64,000 bases of DNA from an uncultured Prevotellaceae bacterium. GTDB lineage: Bacteria; Bacteroidota; Bacteroidia; Bacteroidales; Bacteroidaceae. A model generated the notes under the pieces. It did no database searches and had not been told where the DNA came from. It was given only the letters and a program-made list of their open reading frames with translations. Location: positions 62,001 through 126,000 of the forward strand of contig CACZGH010000011.1 of assembly GCA_902780635.1 (NCBI GenBank), given 5' to 3'. Shown here piece after piece: positions 28,818-36,936 of this stretch. Position 1 is the stretch's first letter, and each line of letters opens with the position of its first letter. Made by a program: the position numbers and the translations under genes.

Positions 28818-29156
28818 TTATTCTATCGTGGGGAAGAGCACATTCATATTAGGATGCTCTTCGGTGGTGGGGATGCCTAAGATGATGTCTACCAATAGCA
28901 GTACATCTGAGATGTCGATGACGCCGCTGTTGTTGAGGTCGGCTGCTGTCACGTCAAAACTTTCCAACGGTTTCCCCAAAATGTAGTCTACCACGCAAAG
29001 CACATCTGAGATGTCCACTTCACCACTATGGTTGACATCGCCAAGCAGAGGTTCCTCTGACAGACGCATGGGGGTATGCGCCCAGGCGCAAGTGGCGCCG
29101 AGAAACAGACTCGTCAAGATGGCGAGGAGGGTGTTTTTGTAGAAAGATGTCTTCAT
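28818..29156 (-). CDS. Second small secreted dockerin type I-like protein
   Basis: 112 residues from ATG 29156 (the frame extending to 29294 runs through the promoter at 29177-29206). Signal peptide (LLAILTSLFLGATCAWA), then two EF-hand repeats, GDVNHSGEVDISDVLCVVD and DLNNSGVIDISDVLLLVD, each ending ILG. It is closely similar in layout to the protein at 11206-11571, including the ILGKP linker between repeats, but has a different tail. Role unknown: possibly a calcium-dependent surface module that binds a cohesin-like partner not visible here. Confidence 0.8.
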   Translation of the reverse strand: MKTSFYKNTLLAILTSLFLGATCAWAHTPMRLSEEPLLGDVNHSGEVDISDVLCVVDYILGKPLESFDVTAADLNNSGVIDISDVLLLVDIILGIPTTEEHPNMNVLFPTIE

Positions 29157-29176
29157 CTGCCAATAGTGTTCGGTTG

Positions 29177-29206
29177 CAAAAATAGGGAATTTTCCTTCAA
29201 TTCGCA
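29177..29206 (-). promoter_or_regulatory. Promoter for the second dockerin-like gene
   Basis: On the - strand, TTG (complement of 29204-29206), 19 bases, then TATTTTTG (complement of CAAAAATA 29177-29184), 20 bases before the start codon. Confidence 0.75.
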
Positions 29207-29244
29207 AAAAAAAACATGCAAAATACGAAAACAAGTTCATTATT

Positions 29245-29275
29245 TTTGTGCTTTGGACGTATTTATGTAATTTTG
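29245..29275 (+). promoter_or_regulatory. Promoter for the first ATP-grasp pair
   Basis: TTTG (29245-29248), 19 bases, then TAATTTTG (29268-29275). Start of transcription would be near 29282, giving a leader of about 138 bases. In it GCCTG (29354-29358) can pair with CAGGC (29383-29387) to form a modest hairpin. Confidence 0.7.
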
Positions 29276-29419
29276 CACCCATTGAAAATATCATATCTTA
29301 TAAAATTCGGTTTGAGTGTTATCCCTACTCACAAAAGAAGTGCATCACTCACTGCCTGAGCCCCATCGGTATCTAAAGGTACCAGGCGGGAATTTATAGA
29401 GTATATTAGTTGATAAATC

Positions 29420-30565
29420 ATGAGGATTAATAAGAACTACCAAAAAAATGGTTTTCTCAAGCAGCTGTTTGTAACATTGGATGAAAAAAGTCGTGGTCTG
29501 CTGGATAAAAGTAAGTGGACACATCCCATTTATGAACGCATTATCCTTTCGTTGGAAACAGCATTCTATCAGGCAGGCAACTATAAAATCATTCCATCAT
29601 TTAAAAAAGAACTTGACGAGACAATTCAAAGATATCATACCGACTATGCATGCCTTTCTTCAAAATTTCTAAAGAATCTTGAGAAAGACATCGTGAAAGC
29701 CCATTTATGCTATCATGTGTCTGCTGAAGAATATTTTCTTTATGATTTTGAGCATCAAGACTATTGGCAACGTTGGGAGTGGCTTTCCGACAAAGACCGC
29801 TTAGACATCCTTCTCCAACATTTTGGTGAAAATGTCTTTGAGGAATTGACAGATAAGTCGTTTTTTTACAATTTGGCCAAAGACTATTTCCACAGAGACG
29901 TCTGCGTCATCAATGACGAACAATCTCAAGAAGATTTCCAAAAGTTCACAAAGGCACATTCCCGATTTATCGTAAAACCTATTGGTGGTACAATGGGCGC
30001 CGACACGTTTGTCACTGAGGTGAAAAACGAGGAAGACGTCAAGAATCTATACCAACAACTGAAACAAAAAGGTGATTGGATGATAGAACAGCTGATCGTT
30101 CAACATCCCGATACTGCTTCATGGAATGAGTCGAGTGTAAATACGCTAAGGATACCTTCTTTCCGCACCAATGATGGAATACGTATTTTACAACCCTTCT
30201 TCCGGACTGGACGCAAAGGCTCGGTGGTCGATAACGCAGGTCATGGCGGTATCTTTGCTGTTTTTGATCCGGAGACCGGAATCATCACGACCGATGGCGT
30301 AGATGAGCATGGTGGCCGCTTCGAGTATCATCCCGACTCTCAAAAGAAATTCAAAGGATGGCAGATTCCTCGTTGGGAAGAGTTGAAAGCATTGGTTAAA
30401 GAGATTCATCACTCACTTCCTGCGCATCACCGATACGTCGGTTTTGATTTAGCTCTTGACAAAGATGGTCAGTGGGTACTAATAGAAGGAAACTGGGGTC
30501 AGATGGTGGGTCAGATGGCCGAGCTGAAAGGTATCCGCAAAGAGTTTATTGAATACATCTCATAA
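29420..30565 (+). CDS. ATP-grasp ligase, sugar-transfer-associated type (ATPgrasp_ST), copy 1
   Basis: 381 residues. The N-terminal 160 residues are helical and family-specific (EYFLYDFEHQDYWQRWEWLS). The ATP-grasp core follows: Lys186 in FIVKPIGGTMGADTF, the adenine-side Glu223 in IEQLIVQHP, SSVNTLRIPSFRT at 238-250, GRKGSVVDNAGHGG at 264-277, and metal ligands Asp343 (GFDLAL), Glu356 and Asn358 (LIEGNWGQ). ATP-grasp enzymes join a carboxylate to an amine via an acyl phosphate. This family occurs in surface-polysaccharide loci and is experimentally little known; attaching an amino acid to a uronic acid is an inference. Paralogous to 31727-32881 and 32910-34061. Confidence 0.85.
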   Translation: MRINKNYQKNGFLKQLFVTLDEKSRGLLDKSKWTHPIYERIILSLETAFYQAGNYKIIPSFKKELDETIQRYHTDYACLSSKFLKNLEKDIVKAHLCYHVSAEEYFLYDFEHQDYWQRWEWLSDKDRLDILLQHFGENVFEELTDKSFFYNLAKDYFHRDVCVINDEQSQEDFQKFTKAHSRFIVKPIGGTMGADTFVTEVKNEEDVKNLYQQLKQKGDWMIEQLIVQHPDTASWNESSVNTLRIPSFRTNDGIRILQPFFRTGRKGSVVDNAGHGGIFAVFDPETGIITTDGVDEHGGRFEYHPDSQKKFKGWQIPRWEELKALVKEIHHSLPAHHRYVGFDLALDKDGQWVLIEGNWGQMVGQMAELKGIRKEFIEYIS

Positions 30566-30624
30566 AAGTTGCATAGGCCGGCACTTCACACCAACTATTG
30601 TTACAAAAATAATTGAAAAGTATT

Positions 30625-31722
30625 ATGTCAGCGAAAGACAAGATTTTCAAATTAATTACCGATATTAATGTTCGAATGAACCTAAGAGCTCGACGGAAAC
30701 TATTTAATAGTCGCCGTGATGACCGTATTTGTGGTAAAAAACTTACATCAGAACAGAAAAAGGAAATCAAAGAGTATTGGGCGAACATTTCAGGAACGAA
30801 AAAGCAATATTTTGATTTTTTCTGGTATGAAATCTATAATGGAGTGTGTGAGGACAGCAGCCAATTGAAGTACTATATACCCAATGATTTCTATTATTGC
30901 TACGTGGATTACTTTTTTGCCAATGATCATTTTTGTCGCAAATTTGATGACAAGACATTGTATGAATTGTATTTCCCCGAGATCAAACATCCAGAAACAA
31001 TAGTCAGACGTTCCGGAGAATGTCTTCTAGACAGCCATTATCAGATTATCAACACAGAAAAGGCCATTCGCCTCTGTCATGAGGCAGGAAGCGTCATCTT
31101 CAAACCTGCCGTGGTAGAATGTGGCGGCAAGAATATCAAGTTCTGGTCTGTAGGAGAAGATGAAAAGATTTTACTATCATTTTTTAAGACACGACATTTT
31201 GTCATTCAAAAACTCCTACGTCAACATGAGACACTCAATCAGATACATTCAGATAGCATCAATACTTTACGATTATTGACACTATTATTTAATGGCGAGG
31301 TAAAAGTGGTGTCATCCATTCTTCGAATGGGTTCAAATGGCAGCAAAGTAGACAACGGTTCTTCTGGTGGACTTTTCTGTGGCATATTGCCCAATGGGCA
31401 TTTACGTCCAGTGGCCTATGATTTCACGGGTAAGGCTTTCGAGCATCACCCCCAAGGCATCAAATTTGCAGATGTCGTTATACCCAGTTATCAAAAAGTT
31501 TGTGAACTGGCTATACAAATGGCTCCACGATTTCAAAATATCACCAAACTGATATCGTGGGACTTCTGTGTAGGTGAAGACGGAGAACCTATATTAGTAG
31601 AAGCTAACTTGTCATATGGTGGGTGCAACGTGCATCAAGTCTGCAATGGGCCTATCTTTGGAGAAATGACTGAAGAAGTGCTGAAATATGTCTTTAAGCA
31701 CAACCCCTTGCTAAGGCACTAA
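30625..31722 (+). CDS. ATP-grasp ligase, ATPgrasp_ST type, copy 2 (divergent subgroup)
   Basis: 365 residues from ATG 30625. Core features: Lys160 (VIFKPAVVECGGKN), FVIQKLLRQH at 192-201 with Gln195 where copy 1 has Glu, SDSINTLRLLTL (209-220), GSKVDNGSSGG (239-249), Asp313 (SWDFCVG), Glu326 and Asn328 (ILVEANLSYGG). It resembles the gene at 42941-44023 more than its immediate neighbours, so it is a second subgroup that would act on a different amine or acid partner. It follows copy 1 by 59 bases and is convergent with the next gene, the stop codons being only 4 bases apart. Confidence 0.84.
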   Translation: MSAKDKIFKLITDINVRMNLRARRKLFNSRRDDRICGKKLTSEQKKEIKEYWANISGTKKQYFDFFWYEIYNGVCEDSSQLKYYIPNDFYYCYVDYFFANDHFCRKFDDKTLYELYFPEIKHPETIVRRSGECLLDSHYQIINTEKAIRLCHEAGSVIFKPAVVECGGKNIKFWSVGEDEKILLSFFKTRHFVIQKLLRQHETLNQIHSDSINTLRLLTLLFNGEVKVVSSILRMGSNGSKVDNGSSGGLFCGILPNGHLRPVAYDFTGKAFEHHPQGIKFADVVIPSYQKVCELAIQMAPRFQNITKLISWDFCVGEDGEPILVEANLSYGGCNVHQVCNGPIFGEMTEEVLKYVFKHNPLLRH

Positions 31723-31726
31723 GCGA

Positions 31727-32881
31727 TTACCCCTCATTTTTGTAAAGATACTCTAAGAACTTCTTTTTCACTCCTTTTTGCTCGGCAATCTGACCTACAA
31801 ATTGTCCAAGTGAATTGCCTTCTACGAGCACCCATCCATTTTCTGTGAGAGCGAAATCAAAACCAACATATTTCTGCCCTCGTGGCATTCTATGTATCAG
31901 TTTTGCTGCAATATCCTTCAGTTCTTCATATTGAGGTATTTGCCATCCCTTAAACCTCAACTTTGAGTCGGGGTGAAACTCAAATCTCCCACCAAATTCG
32001 TCCACGCCATCAGTTACAACAATACCCGTATCAGGATCGAACACCGCAAAGACGCCACCCTGCCCGGCATTATCCACCACTGAGCCTTCTCGTCCGGTGC
32101 GAAAGAAAGGTTGCAGGATTCTACATCCATCTGCGGTACGGAAAGTAGGCACTCGGAGCGTATTGACACTTGATGGATTCCACTGTGCCATGTCGGGGTG
32201 TTGCTTAATGAGTTCCTCCGCAATCCATTCCCCTTTTTCTGTCAACTGATTATACAAATCCATGGCCTCGCCCTCACTCTTAACAGTTGTGATAAATGTA
32301 CCGAGTCCGGTAGTTCCTTCCATGGGTTTTATAATAATTTTCTTCTGTTTTAAAGCGAAATCAACGAACTTTTCCCTTGGTTCATTATGTGAAACGACAC
32401 ACGCCTCTCGATGAAAGAAATCTTTCATGATGGAGTAGAATCTTGCCTTATTTCTGGTGTCATTAAATGCCTCTTCACTTGCCAAAGACAATAACATGGC
32501 ATTACTATCCATATCTGAGAGCCATTCATGTCGTTCCCAATAATTGAGGTTCTGAAAGTTATATAGCAGATATTCAGATGGAAACATTCCATCTGTGAAA
32601 TAACTCTTCAAGATGTCTTTTTCTATCTTTTTTCTTTTCTTTCGATTATTCATTATCTCAGGCATATAATGCTTTAACTGTTCGTCTAAGTCTTTCTTAT
32701 ATGCCGGAGTAATCATCTTTCCTATTTTATAGTTGGAAAAGCGAAATCCTCCCACCACAATGGGTAAGAACAAATTGTTGTAAACCCAATTGCCTACTTG
32801 ATTATTATCCGCAGCCCTTCTAAATGCAGAATTGCTCTTGAGAAAGATTTTTTTAAGAGCATCTTTTCTCTTCTTATTCAT
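31727..32881 (-). CDS. ATP-grasp ligase, ATPgrasp_ST type, copy 3
   Basis: 384 residues, collinear with copy 1 and copy 4. Visible: KKIIIKPMEGTTGLGTF (Lys of the ATP site), IAEELIKQHPDMAQW, SSVNTLRVPTFRT, GREGSVVDNAGQGGVFAV, GFDFAL and LVEGNSLGQFVGQ, with the metal-binding Asp, Glu and Asn in place. The basic N-terminus (NKKRKDALKKIFLK) has no signal peptide, so it is cytoplasmic. It ends 4 bases from the stop of the convergent copy 2. Downstream of copy 4 by 28 bases. Confidence 0.85.
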   Translation of the reverse strand: MNKKRKDALKKIFLKSNSAFRRAADNNQVGNWVYNNLFLPIVVGGFRFSNYKIGKMITPAYKKDLDEQLKHYMPEIMNNRKKRKKIEKDILKSYFTDGMFPSEYLLYNFQNLNYWERHEWLSDMDSNAMLLSLASEEAFNDTRNKARFYSIMKDFFHREACVVSHNEPREKFVDFALKQKKIIIKPMEGTTGLGTFITTVKSEGEAMDLYNQLTEKGEWIAEELIKQHPDMAQWNPSSVNTLRVPTFRTADGCRILQPFFRTGREGSVVDNAGQGGVFAVFDPDTGIVVTDGVDEFGGRFEFHPDSKLRFKGWQIPQYEELKDIAAKLIHRMPRGQKYVGFDFALTENGWVLVEGNSLGQFVGQIAEQKGVKKKFLEYLYKNEG

Positions 32882-32909
32882 GTTTTTTGATGTTATATTT
32901 CTATTCCCC

Positions 32910-34061
32910 TCAGCCTTTGATATACTGCAACACTTTCTTTCTCACACCTTTCTGCTCAGCCATCTGACCTACAAACTGTCCTAAGGAGTTGGCTTCCACC
33001 AATATCCAGCCTTCGTCTGTCAAGGCAAAGTCAAAAGCTAAATATTTCTGCCTGGTTGTGCCAGTGATGAAATGAATCAGTTCGGCTGCCAACTTTTTCA
33101 CTTGGTCATATTGGGGTATCTGCCATCCCTTGAATTTTAAGCCTGAGTCAGGATGGGTGGGGTAGGTGCCACCGTATTCATCCACACCGTCGGTGGTGAT
33201 AATGCCCGTGTCGGGGTCAAAAACAGCAAAGACGCCACCTTGTCCAGCGTTGTCTATGATGGAACCTTTTCGTCCGGTCCGGAAAAAGGGCTGAAGAATA
33301 CGACATCCATCTGAAGTGCGGAAAGTGGGTACTCGTAAAGTGTTGACACTAGACTCATTCCATTGTGCTGTAGCTGGATGCTGCTTAATGAGTTCTTCCA
33401 CAACCCATGAACCATTATTTGAAAGTTGCTGGAAAAGTTTCTTGGCCTCATCATCATTATTGGCCGACATGATCGAGGTGCCACGTCCTGTTGCACCATT
33501 AAAGGGTTTCACAAAAAATCGCTGATGACGTCTCACAAAATCGACAAACAATTCTACGGGCACATGAGGTGACACCTGACACATCTCACGATGGAAATAG
33601 GGACGGGCCTTCTCATATAAAAGGGCTTTGTTCTGGGCTATTTCGAATATTTCATCATCGATGTTAGCTAAGAGCTGAAAGGCACGGTCATAGTCGGAGA
33701 GAAACTCTTTTCTTTCCCAATAATCAAGGTCCTGAAAATGATAAAGGAAATACTCTGGGGGAAAGAAATTGCCTGTGAAATAGGACTTGATAATATCTCT
33801 TTCCAGGCGGCGGCGCTTTCTGCCGTCTTTTTTCAGTGACTCGGGGAGACTTTTTTTAAGCTCTTCATACATTTCCGTTACGTATGCCCCAGCAATGATA
33901 CGCCCTAACCGATAGTTGCCGGCACGAAACAGGGAGCAAACGACAGGCAAAAAGAGTTTGTCATACACTTTCAGCATCAAGGAGTTCCTCTCCGCAAGTG
34001 TACGCAAACGCTCATTACCTTTGTGGAATGCTTTTTTTAATGCCTTTTTGATTGTTTTCAT
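32910..34061 (-). CDS. ATP-grasp ligase, ATPgrasp_ST type, copy 4
   Basis: 383 residues. The core reads FFVKPFNGATGRGTS, VVEELIKQHPATAQWN, SSVNTLRVPTFRT, GRKGSIIDNAGQGG, AFDFALTDEGW and LVEANSLGQFVGQ. Copies 3 and 4 are clearly closest to each other, as judged by eye, and look like a tandem duplication. A long Lys/Arg-rich helical N-terminus (KKALKKAFHKGNERLR) precedes the fold. First gene of a two-gene - strand transcript that faces copies 1 and 2. A TACTTTTG -7 element is at 34127-34134 on the - strand. Confidence 0.85.
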   Translation of the reverse strand: MKTIKKALKKAFHKGNERLRTLAERNSLMLKVYDKLFLPVVCSLFRAGNYRLGRIIAGAYVTEMYEELKKSLPESLKKDGRKRRRLERDIIKSYFTGNFFPPEYFLYHFQDLDYWERKEFLSDYDRAFQLLANIDDEIFEIAQNKALLYEKARPYFHREMCQVSPHVPVELFVDFVRRHQRFFVKPFNGATGRGTSIMSANNDDEAKKLFQQLSNNGSWVVEELIKQHPATAQWNESSVNTLRVPTFRTSDGCRILQPFFRTGRKGSIIDNAGQGGVFAVFDPDTGIITTDGVDEYGGTYPTHPDSGLKFKGWQIPQYDQVKKLAAELIHFITGTTRQKYLAFDFALTDEGWILVEANSLGQFVGQMAEQKGVRKKVLQYIKG

Positions 34062-34126
34062 ATATACAACATGATGTCATTTTTCGTCCGTAGGGCTAAA
34101 TGATGGCAAAAACCCTAAAACAGATG

Positions 34127-34134
34127 CAAAAGTA
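34127..34134 (-). promoter_or_regulatory. -7 element for ATP-grasp copies 4 and 3
   Basis: TACTTTTG on the - strand, 66 bases before the start codon at 34061. At the -33 position there is ATG rather than TTG, 20 bases away, so the promoter is weak by sequence. Confidence 0.4.
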
Positions 34135-34266
34135 CTACTTTTTTTCAATATAATCATCATATTGTTGATTTTCAAACAGGAATGATACGAAAACTCTTTA
34201 TTTAATTCCGAAAATAAACCGAAAAACACCTATATTTTGAAATCATATTGCATGGGGAAGAACAAA

Positions 34267-34300
34267 AAGCGAACACCGAACACCGATAAGCGAACACCGA
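34267..34300. repeat. 13-bp direct repeat, 21 bp apart
   Basis: AAGCGAACACCGA occurs at 34267-34279 and 34288-34300, with a partial ACACCGA copy between (34280-34286). It lies between the promoter region of ATP-grasp copy 4 and the terminator of the small-peptide gene. It could be a binding site or just slippage. Confidence 0.6.
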
Positions 34301-34301
34301 A

Positions 34302-34336
34302 AAAAGAGGCACCCTGCTAAGCAGGATGCCCCTTTT
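34302..34336 (-). terminator. Terminator of secreted-protein cassette B
   Basis: AAAAG-GGCA-CCTGC pairs with GCAGG-TGCC-CTTTT around TAA, and the - strand continues into a run of six T. It lies 22 bases after the stop of the 65-residue peptide gene. Confidence 0.85.
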
Positions 34337-34357
34337 GAAGTTGTTGAAACAGATGGA

Positions 34358-34555
34358 TTAGTCATCCCAGACACTATTATCCTTCGGGGGATTGGTGTCC
34401 TCCGTTTCATCGAAAAAGCCGTTGTTGTCTAATTGCACACCGTTGCCTACATAATTATTGATAGACTCTCCATTAATGATAGACTCTCCTGCCATCAGAA
34501 TTATTTCAGATTTCATTATCTCGGTTGATGGTTGCATATATTTTTTCATATTCAT
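34358..34555 (-). CDS. 65-residue conserved-type peptide, cassette B
   Basis: The peptide starts NMKKYMQPSTEIMKSEI, continues IILMAGESI, has a Gly/Asn-rich middle (NNYVGNGVQLDNNG) and ends PPKDNSVWDD. The peptide in cassette A (36721-36933) shares the layout: KY-(M/I)-QP near the start, IL-(M/L)-AG, a variable centre and P-K-(D/G)-N-x-x-WDD at the end. Similar short proteins are, to my knowledge, common and uncharacterised in Prevotella. It has no clear signal peptide. The conserved N-part before AG could be a leader, with the rest a released or displayed core, but no processing gene is next to it. 12 bases after the large gene, so translation is probably coupled. Confidence 0.68.
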   Translation of the reverse strand: MNMKKYMQPSTEIMKSEIILMAGESIINGESINNYVGNGVQLDNNGFFDETEDTNPPKDNSVWDD

Positions 34556-34567
34556 GTTCTCCTTTTA

Positions 34568-36355
34568 TTATTTAATGACCATTTTTTTACCATTCACGAT
34601 ATAAAGTCCTGCGGGCAGGTTGTCACTCTGCATGCGTACACCAGAAAGCGTGTATATACCTTCTTTATTAGTACTCATCTCCACTGTTTTGATGCCTGTT
34701 TGGTCATCAAAGACATAAGAGGAAACTTCTGCAATATCGTTAGGAACTGCCAAGAATGCTTTGTGAGCTTCACTTGTAAAGCCCTCACCATTGTTCTCTT
34801 TATAATAGAATCCCACAGATGACGGGTCATTACTTGCATCCAATGAGAGAATATAGAATACAAATCCTGTAGTTTCTTCATTCGGACCTTTGGTCCAGCT
34901 GTCCACATCGTAGCCTTTCAGCATATTTTCGCCTACAGTTTTGTTCCCTGCATTGACAGATTCTGTGAAGATGTAATTTCCAGCTGTAGCATGCAGCAGG
35001 ACGGCAGTTCCAGCAGGCATTACTTCTCCAGCAGTAAAAGTAGTGGTATGTGTGATGCTTTGATCGCTTTCTACTTTACACGTGTAAGCCTCTACACCCT
35101 CTGGCACTATCAGATGCTTAGTGCCATAATACATGGTAGCATAGCCTGCATTGCTAATGGTCACCGGGATAGTTGGAGCAGGACCATAGGTGATAGTGAT
35201 TGTTTTGATAATTTGTGTATCACTGGTGCCGTCGTGTGCGAATGTGATAGTGTTGCAAATACCTTCCCAAATTATATTATTAAATGTGCCAGAAGTCATA
35301 GTGCTGATACCACTGACATTGGTGTCAAACTCTATTTTTGTTATCACATGACTAGAATTGGTAGGTGAGATAGTGATAGAACCATTAGTAGCATTACCAT
35401 AAGCTTTGTGTAATCTAAGTGAATTTCCGTTTGTGGATTCTAACCAGCGGTATCTTCCAGCTGTCACTAATTGAACTCCATCAGATTCCCATGTTTTACT
35501 ATCAGAAACATATTTATCTGATGGTACAAGCTCAGATCCATATGCATTGGTTCCCGTGAAATCAAAAGTAGCTCTAAAAGTATTGCTCACTGTAACAGTA
35601 AACGATGTGCTGCCTGCGTTGTATTTGTCTTCAACAGCAGCCCATGAAGCGGTAATGGTCGCTTCGCCTTCGGCCACACCTTCTACAACACCTGTTTCTG
35701 GGTTGTATGTGGCAACATTAGGATCACTGTTTGAGTATGACACAGTTAAGTCGTCAGGCTTTGTCAATGCATTCGTAGTAGTTGCCCTAACTCCCACTCT
35801 CACGGAGCTACTGGCAAACGATACAGCTGGTGCGGTGGGACCAGATTTCTCCCAAGTTATGTCAATTTCTGTAACATACATTGCACCACTTGCAGAACGT
35901 AAACCAATATAGGCATAATCATCTGTAATGGTTAAAGAAGTCGGCTCTGATGTACCCTTCTTAATAGAACCAATTAATGTACCTTGATTTGAATTATTAT
36001 ATAGGTCTGTAGGAGAATTATAGGCAGTATTGCTTCCATAGACGTATAACACTCGGCCTTCGGCTGTATTATTATTCCAAATAACGGAAACCGATTTAAT
36101 CTTGCCACCAGAGGTAGTGGAAATAATGCCAGAGTTAGAATTGTTACTCCGAAGTTGGATAGAAGAGTATGACCCCGCACTATTACCAGCATATACAGCA
36201 GAAGATGTGGCTGTCTTGCCAGACCAATCAGTATAGTTTTGCCCTGTCACCCCCGTAAAAGTTTGATCTAAGACATCCGTCTTGTCTTCTCCCCACGCCA
36301 TGCTACACACTGCGCATAGCAGCGCCATAAAAATAAATCGTAGATTTTGTTTCAT
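34568..36355 (-). CDS. Large secreted protein, cassette B, with Big2-like domain and C-terminal sorting-type tail
   Basis: 595 residues. Signal peptide MKQNLRFIFMALLCAVCSMAWG. Residues about 25-170 look like a beta-sandwich (VYGSNTAYNSPTDLYNN). A bacterial Ig-like (Big2) repeat covers about 173-258 (NPETGVVEGVAEGEATITASW), followed by another beta domain and a C-terminal region shared with cassette A. The end, GIYTLSGVRMQSDNLPAG then LYIVNGKKMVIK, resembles the type IX secretion or anchoring tails of Bacteroidetes. Probably surface-exposed; no enzyme motif was seen. Its leader and signal peptide are nearly the same as in cassette A. Confidence 0.75.
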   Translation of the reverse strand: MKQNLRFIFMALLCAVCSMAWGEDKTDVLDQTFTGVTGQNYTDWSGKTATSSAVYAGNSAGSYSSIQLRSNNSNSGIISTTSGGKIKSVSVIWNNNTAEGRVLYVYGSNTAYNSPTDLYNNSNQGTLIGSIKKGTSEPTSLTITDDYAYIGLRSASGAMYVTEIDITWEKSGPTAPAVSFASSSVRVGVRATTTNALTKPDDLTVSYSNSDPNVATYNPETGVVEGVAEGEATITASWAAVEDKYNAGSTSFTVTVSNTFRATFDFTGTNAYGSELVPSDKYVSDSKTWESDGVQLVTAGRYRWLESTNGNSLRLHKAYGNATNGSITISPTNSSHVITKIEFDTNVSGISTMTSGTFNNIIWEGICNTITFAHDGTSDTQIIKTITITYGPAPTIPVTISNAGYATMYYGTKHLIVPEGVEAYTCKVESDQSITHTTTFTAGEVMPAGTAVLLHATAGNYIFTESVNAGNKTVGENMLKGYDVDSWTKGPNEETTGFVFYILSLDASNDPSSVGFYYKENNGEGFTSEAHKAFLAVPNDIAEVSSYVFDDQTGIKTVEMSTNKEGIYTLSGVRMQSDNLPAGLYIVNGKKMVIK

Positions 36356-36572
36356 AATAAATATATTTAATTAGTATTATCATCTGATAGATTTAGACAG
36401 GAATGCGTCTTTCCCCCAAATGTCTGTACGAGGTGCAGCATAAAACTCCCGCCCCCAATAGTCATAGTTTATCAGTATCTTATTTTTGGCTATTGTTCAG
36501 TTTTCTTGTTGATTGTAATTACTGTAGCCTCATATTAATATGTGCGGTGCAAAGATAAACTTTTTTTTTGAG
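36299..36572 (-). repeat. Duplicated leader and signal-peptide region, copy B
   Basis: This stretch matches 39776-40048 closely: the signal-peptide codons, the untranslated leader and the promoter box. Shared landmarks include CATCTGATAGATTTAG, CTCCCGCCCCC (36446-36456) and CAAAGATAAAC followed by a T-run. It accounts for most of the 365-base gap before the next gene. Confidence 0.85.
36550..36557 (-). promoter_or_regulatory. -7 element of cassette B, 195 bases from the start codon
   Basis: TATCTTTG on the - strand (TAnnTTTG), next to an A-run in the - strand. No TTG is seen at -33. The distance to the A of the start codon (36355) is 195 bases, exactly as in cassette A, which implies a conserved leader RNA of about 185 bases. 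Confidence 0.6.
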
Positions 36573-36665
36573 ATATTGGGAAATACAGGGCATTATTTCT
36601 AAATAATTTTAGTTTCTGGAGTTAATGCCCTGTCAACAGAAATGCATGAAATCCTTAAAAACACG

Positions 36666-36694
36666 CTCCCGCCCCCTCAAAGAGGAGGCGGGAG
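36666..36694 (-). terminator. Terminator of secreted-protein cassette A
   Basis: CTCCCGCC-CCTC pairs with GAGG-GGCGGGAG around AAA with one mismatch; the - strand continues GTGTTTTTAAGG. Lies 27 bases after the stop of the 70-residue peptide gene. Confidence 0.88.
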
Positions 36695-36720
36695 AACATG
36701 TCAATATTCATTTTTGATTT

Positions 36721-36933
36721 CTAAATTCCATCATTCTGATAAGCGTCGTCCCAGAGGTCGTTGCCCTTCGTGGGATAGGCATCCTCCAAATCATCGTAGA
36801 GGGCTTGGTTGGTAAAGAAGTCGCCTTCGTTGCCTTCCCCATTACTTAAATTTATTCCAGCCAAAAGAATAACCTCATTCAAGCTGATATCTATTTTCGG
36901 TTGAATATATTTTCTCATAATGAAATCCTCCAT
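36721..36933 (-). CDS. 70-residue conserved-type peptide, cassette A
   Basis: Starts MEDFIMRKYIQPKIDISL; the internal Met6 (36918) lines up better with the cassette B peptide and may be the true start. Then VILLAGINLSNGEGNEGDFF, an acidic stretch DDLEDAYPTKGND and LWDDAYQNDGI. The shared ends and variable middle with 34358-34555 suggest one peptide family. It starts 3 bases after the stop of the large gene. No signal peptide, no recognised domain. Candidate functions (secreted peptide, RiPP-like precursor, partner of the large protein) are speculative. Confidence 0.68.
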   Translation of the reverse strand: MEDFIMRKYIQPKIDISLNEVILLAGINLSNGEGNEGDFFTNQALYDDLEDAYPTKGNDLWDDAYQNDGI

Positions 36934-36936
36934 GTT

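Noticed and set aside
29157-29419. Possible UpxY/NusG-type control gene at the head of the polysaccharide region
   Set aside because: No frame with NusG features is present; only a promoter and a modest leader hairpin are seen.
34267-34300. CRISPR-like repeat
   Set aside because: Two and a half short copies with 8-base spacers and no cas genes.
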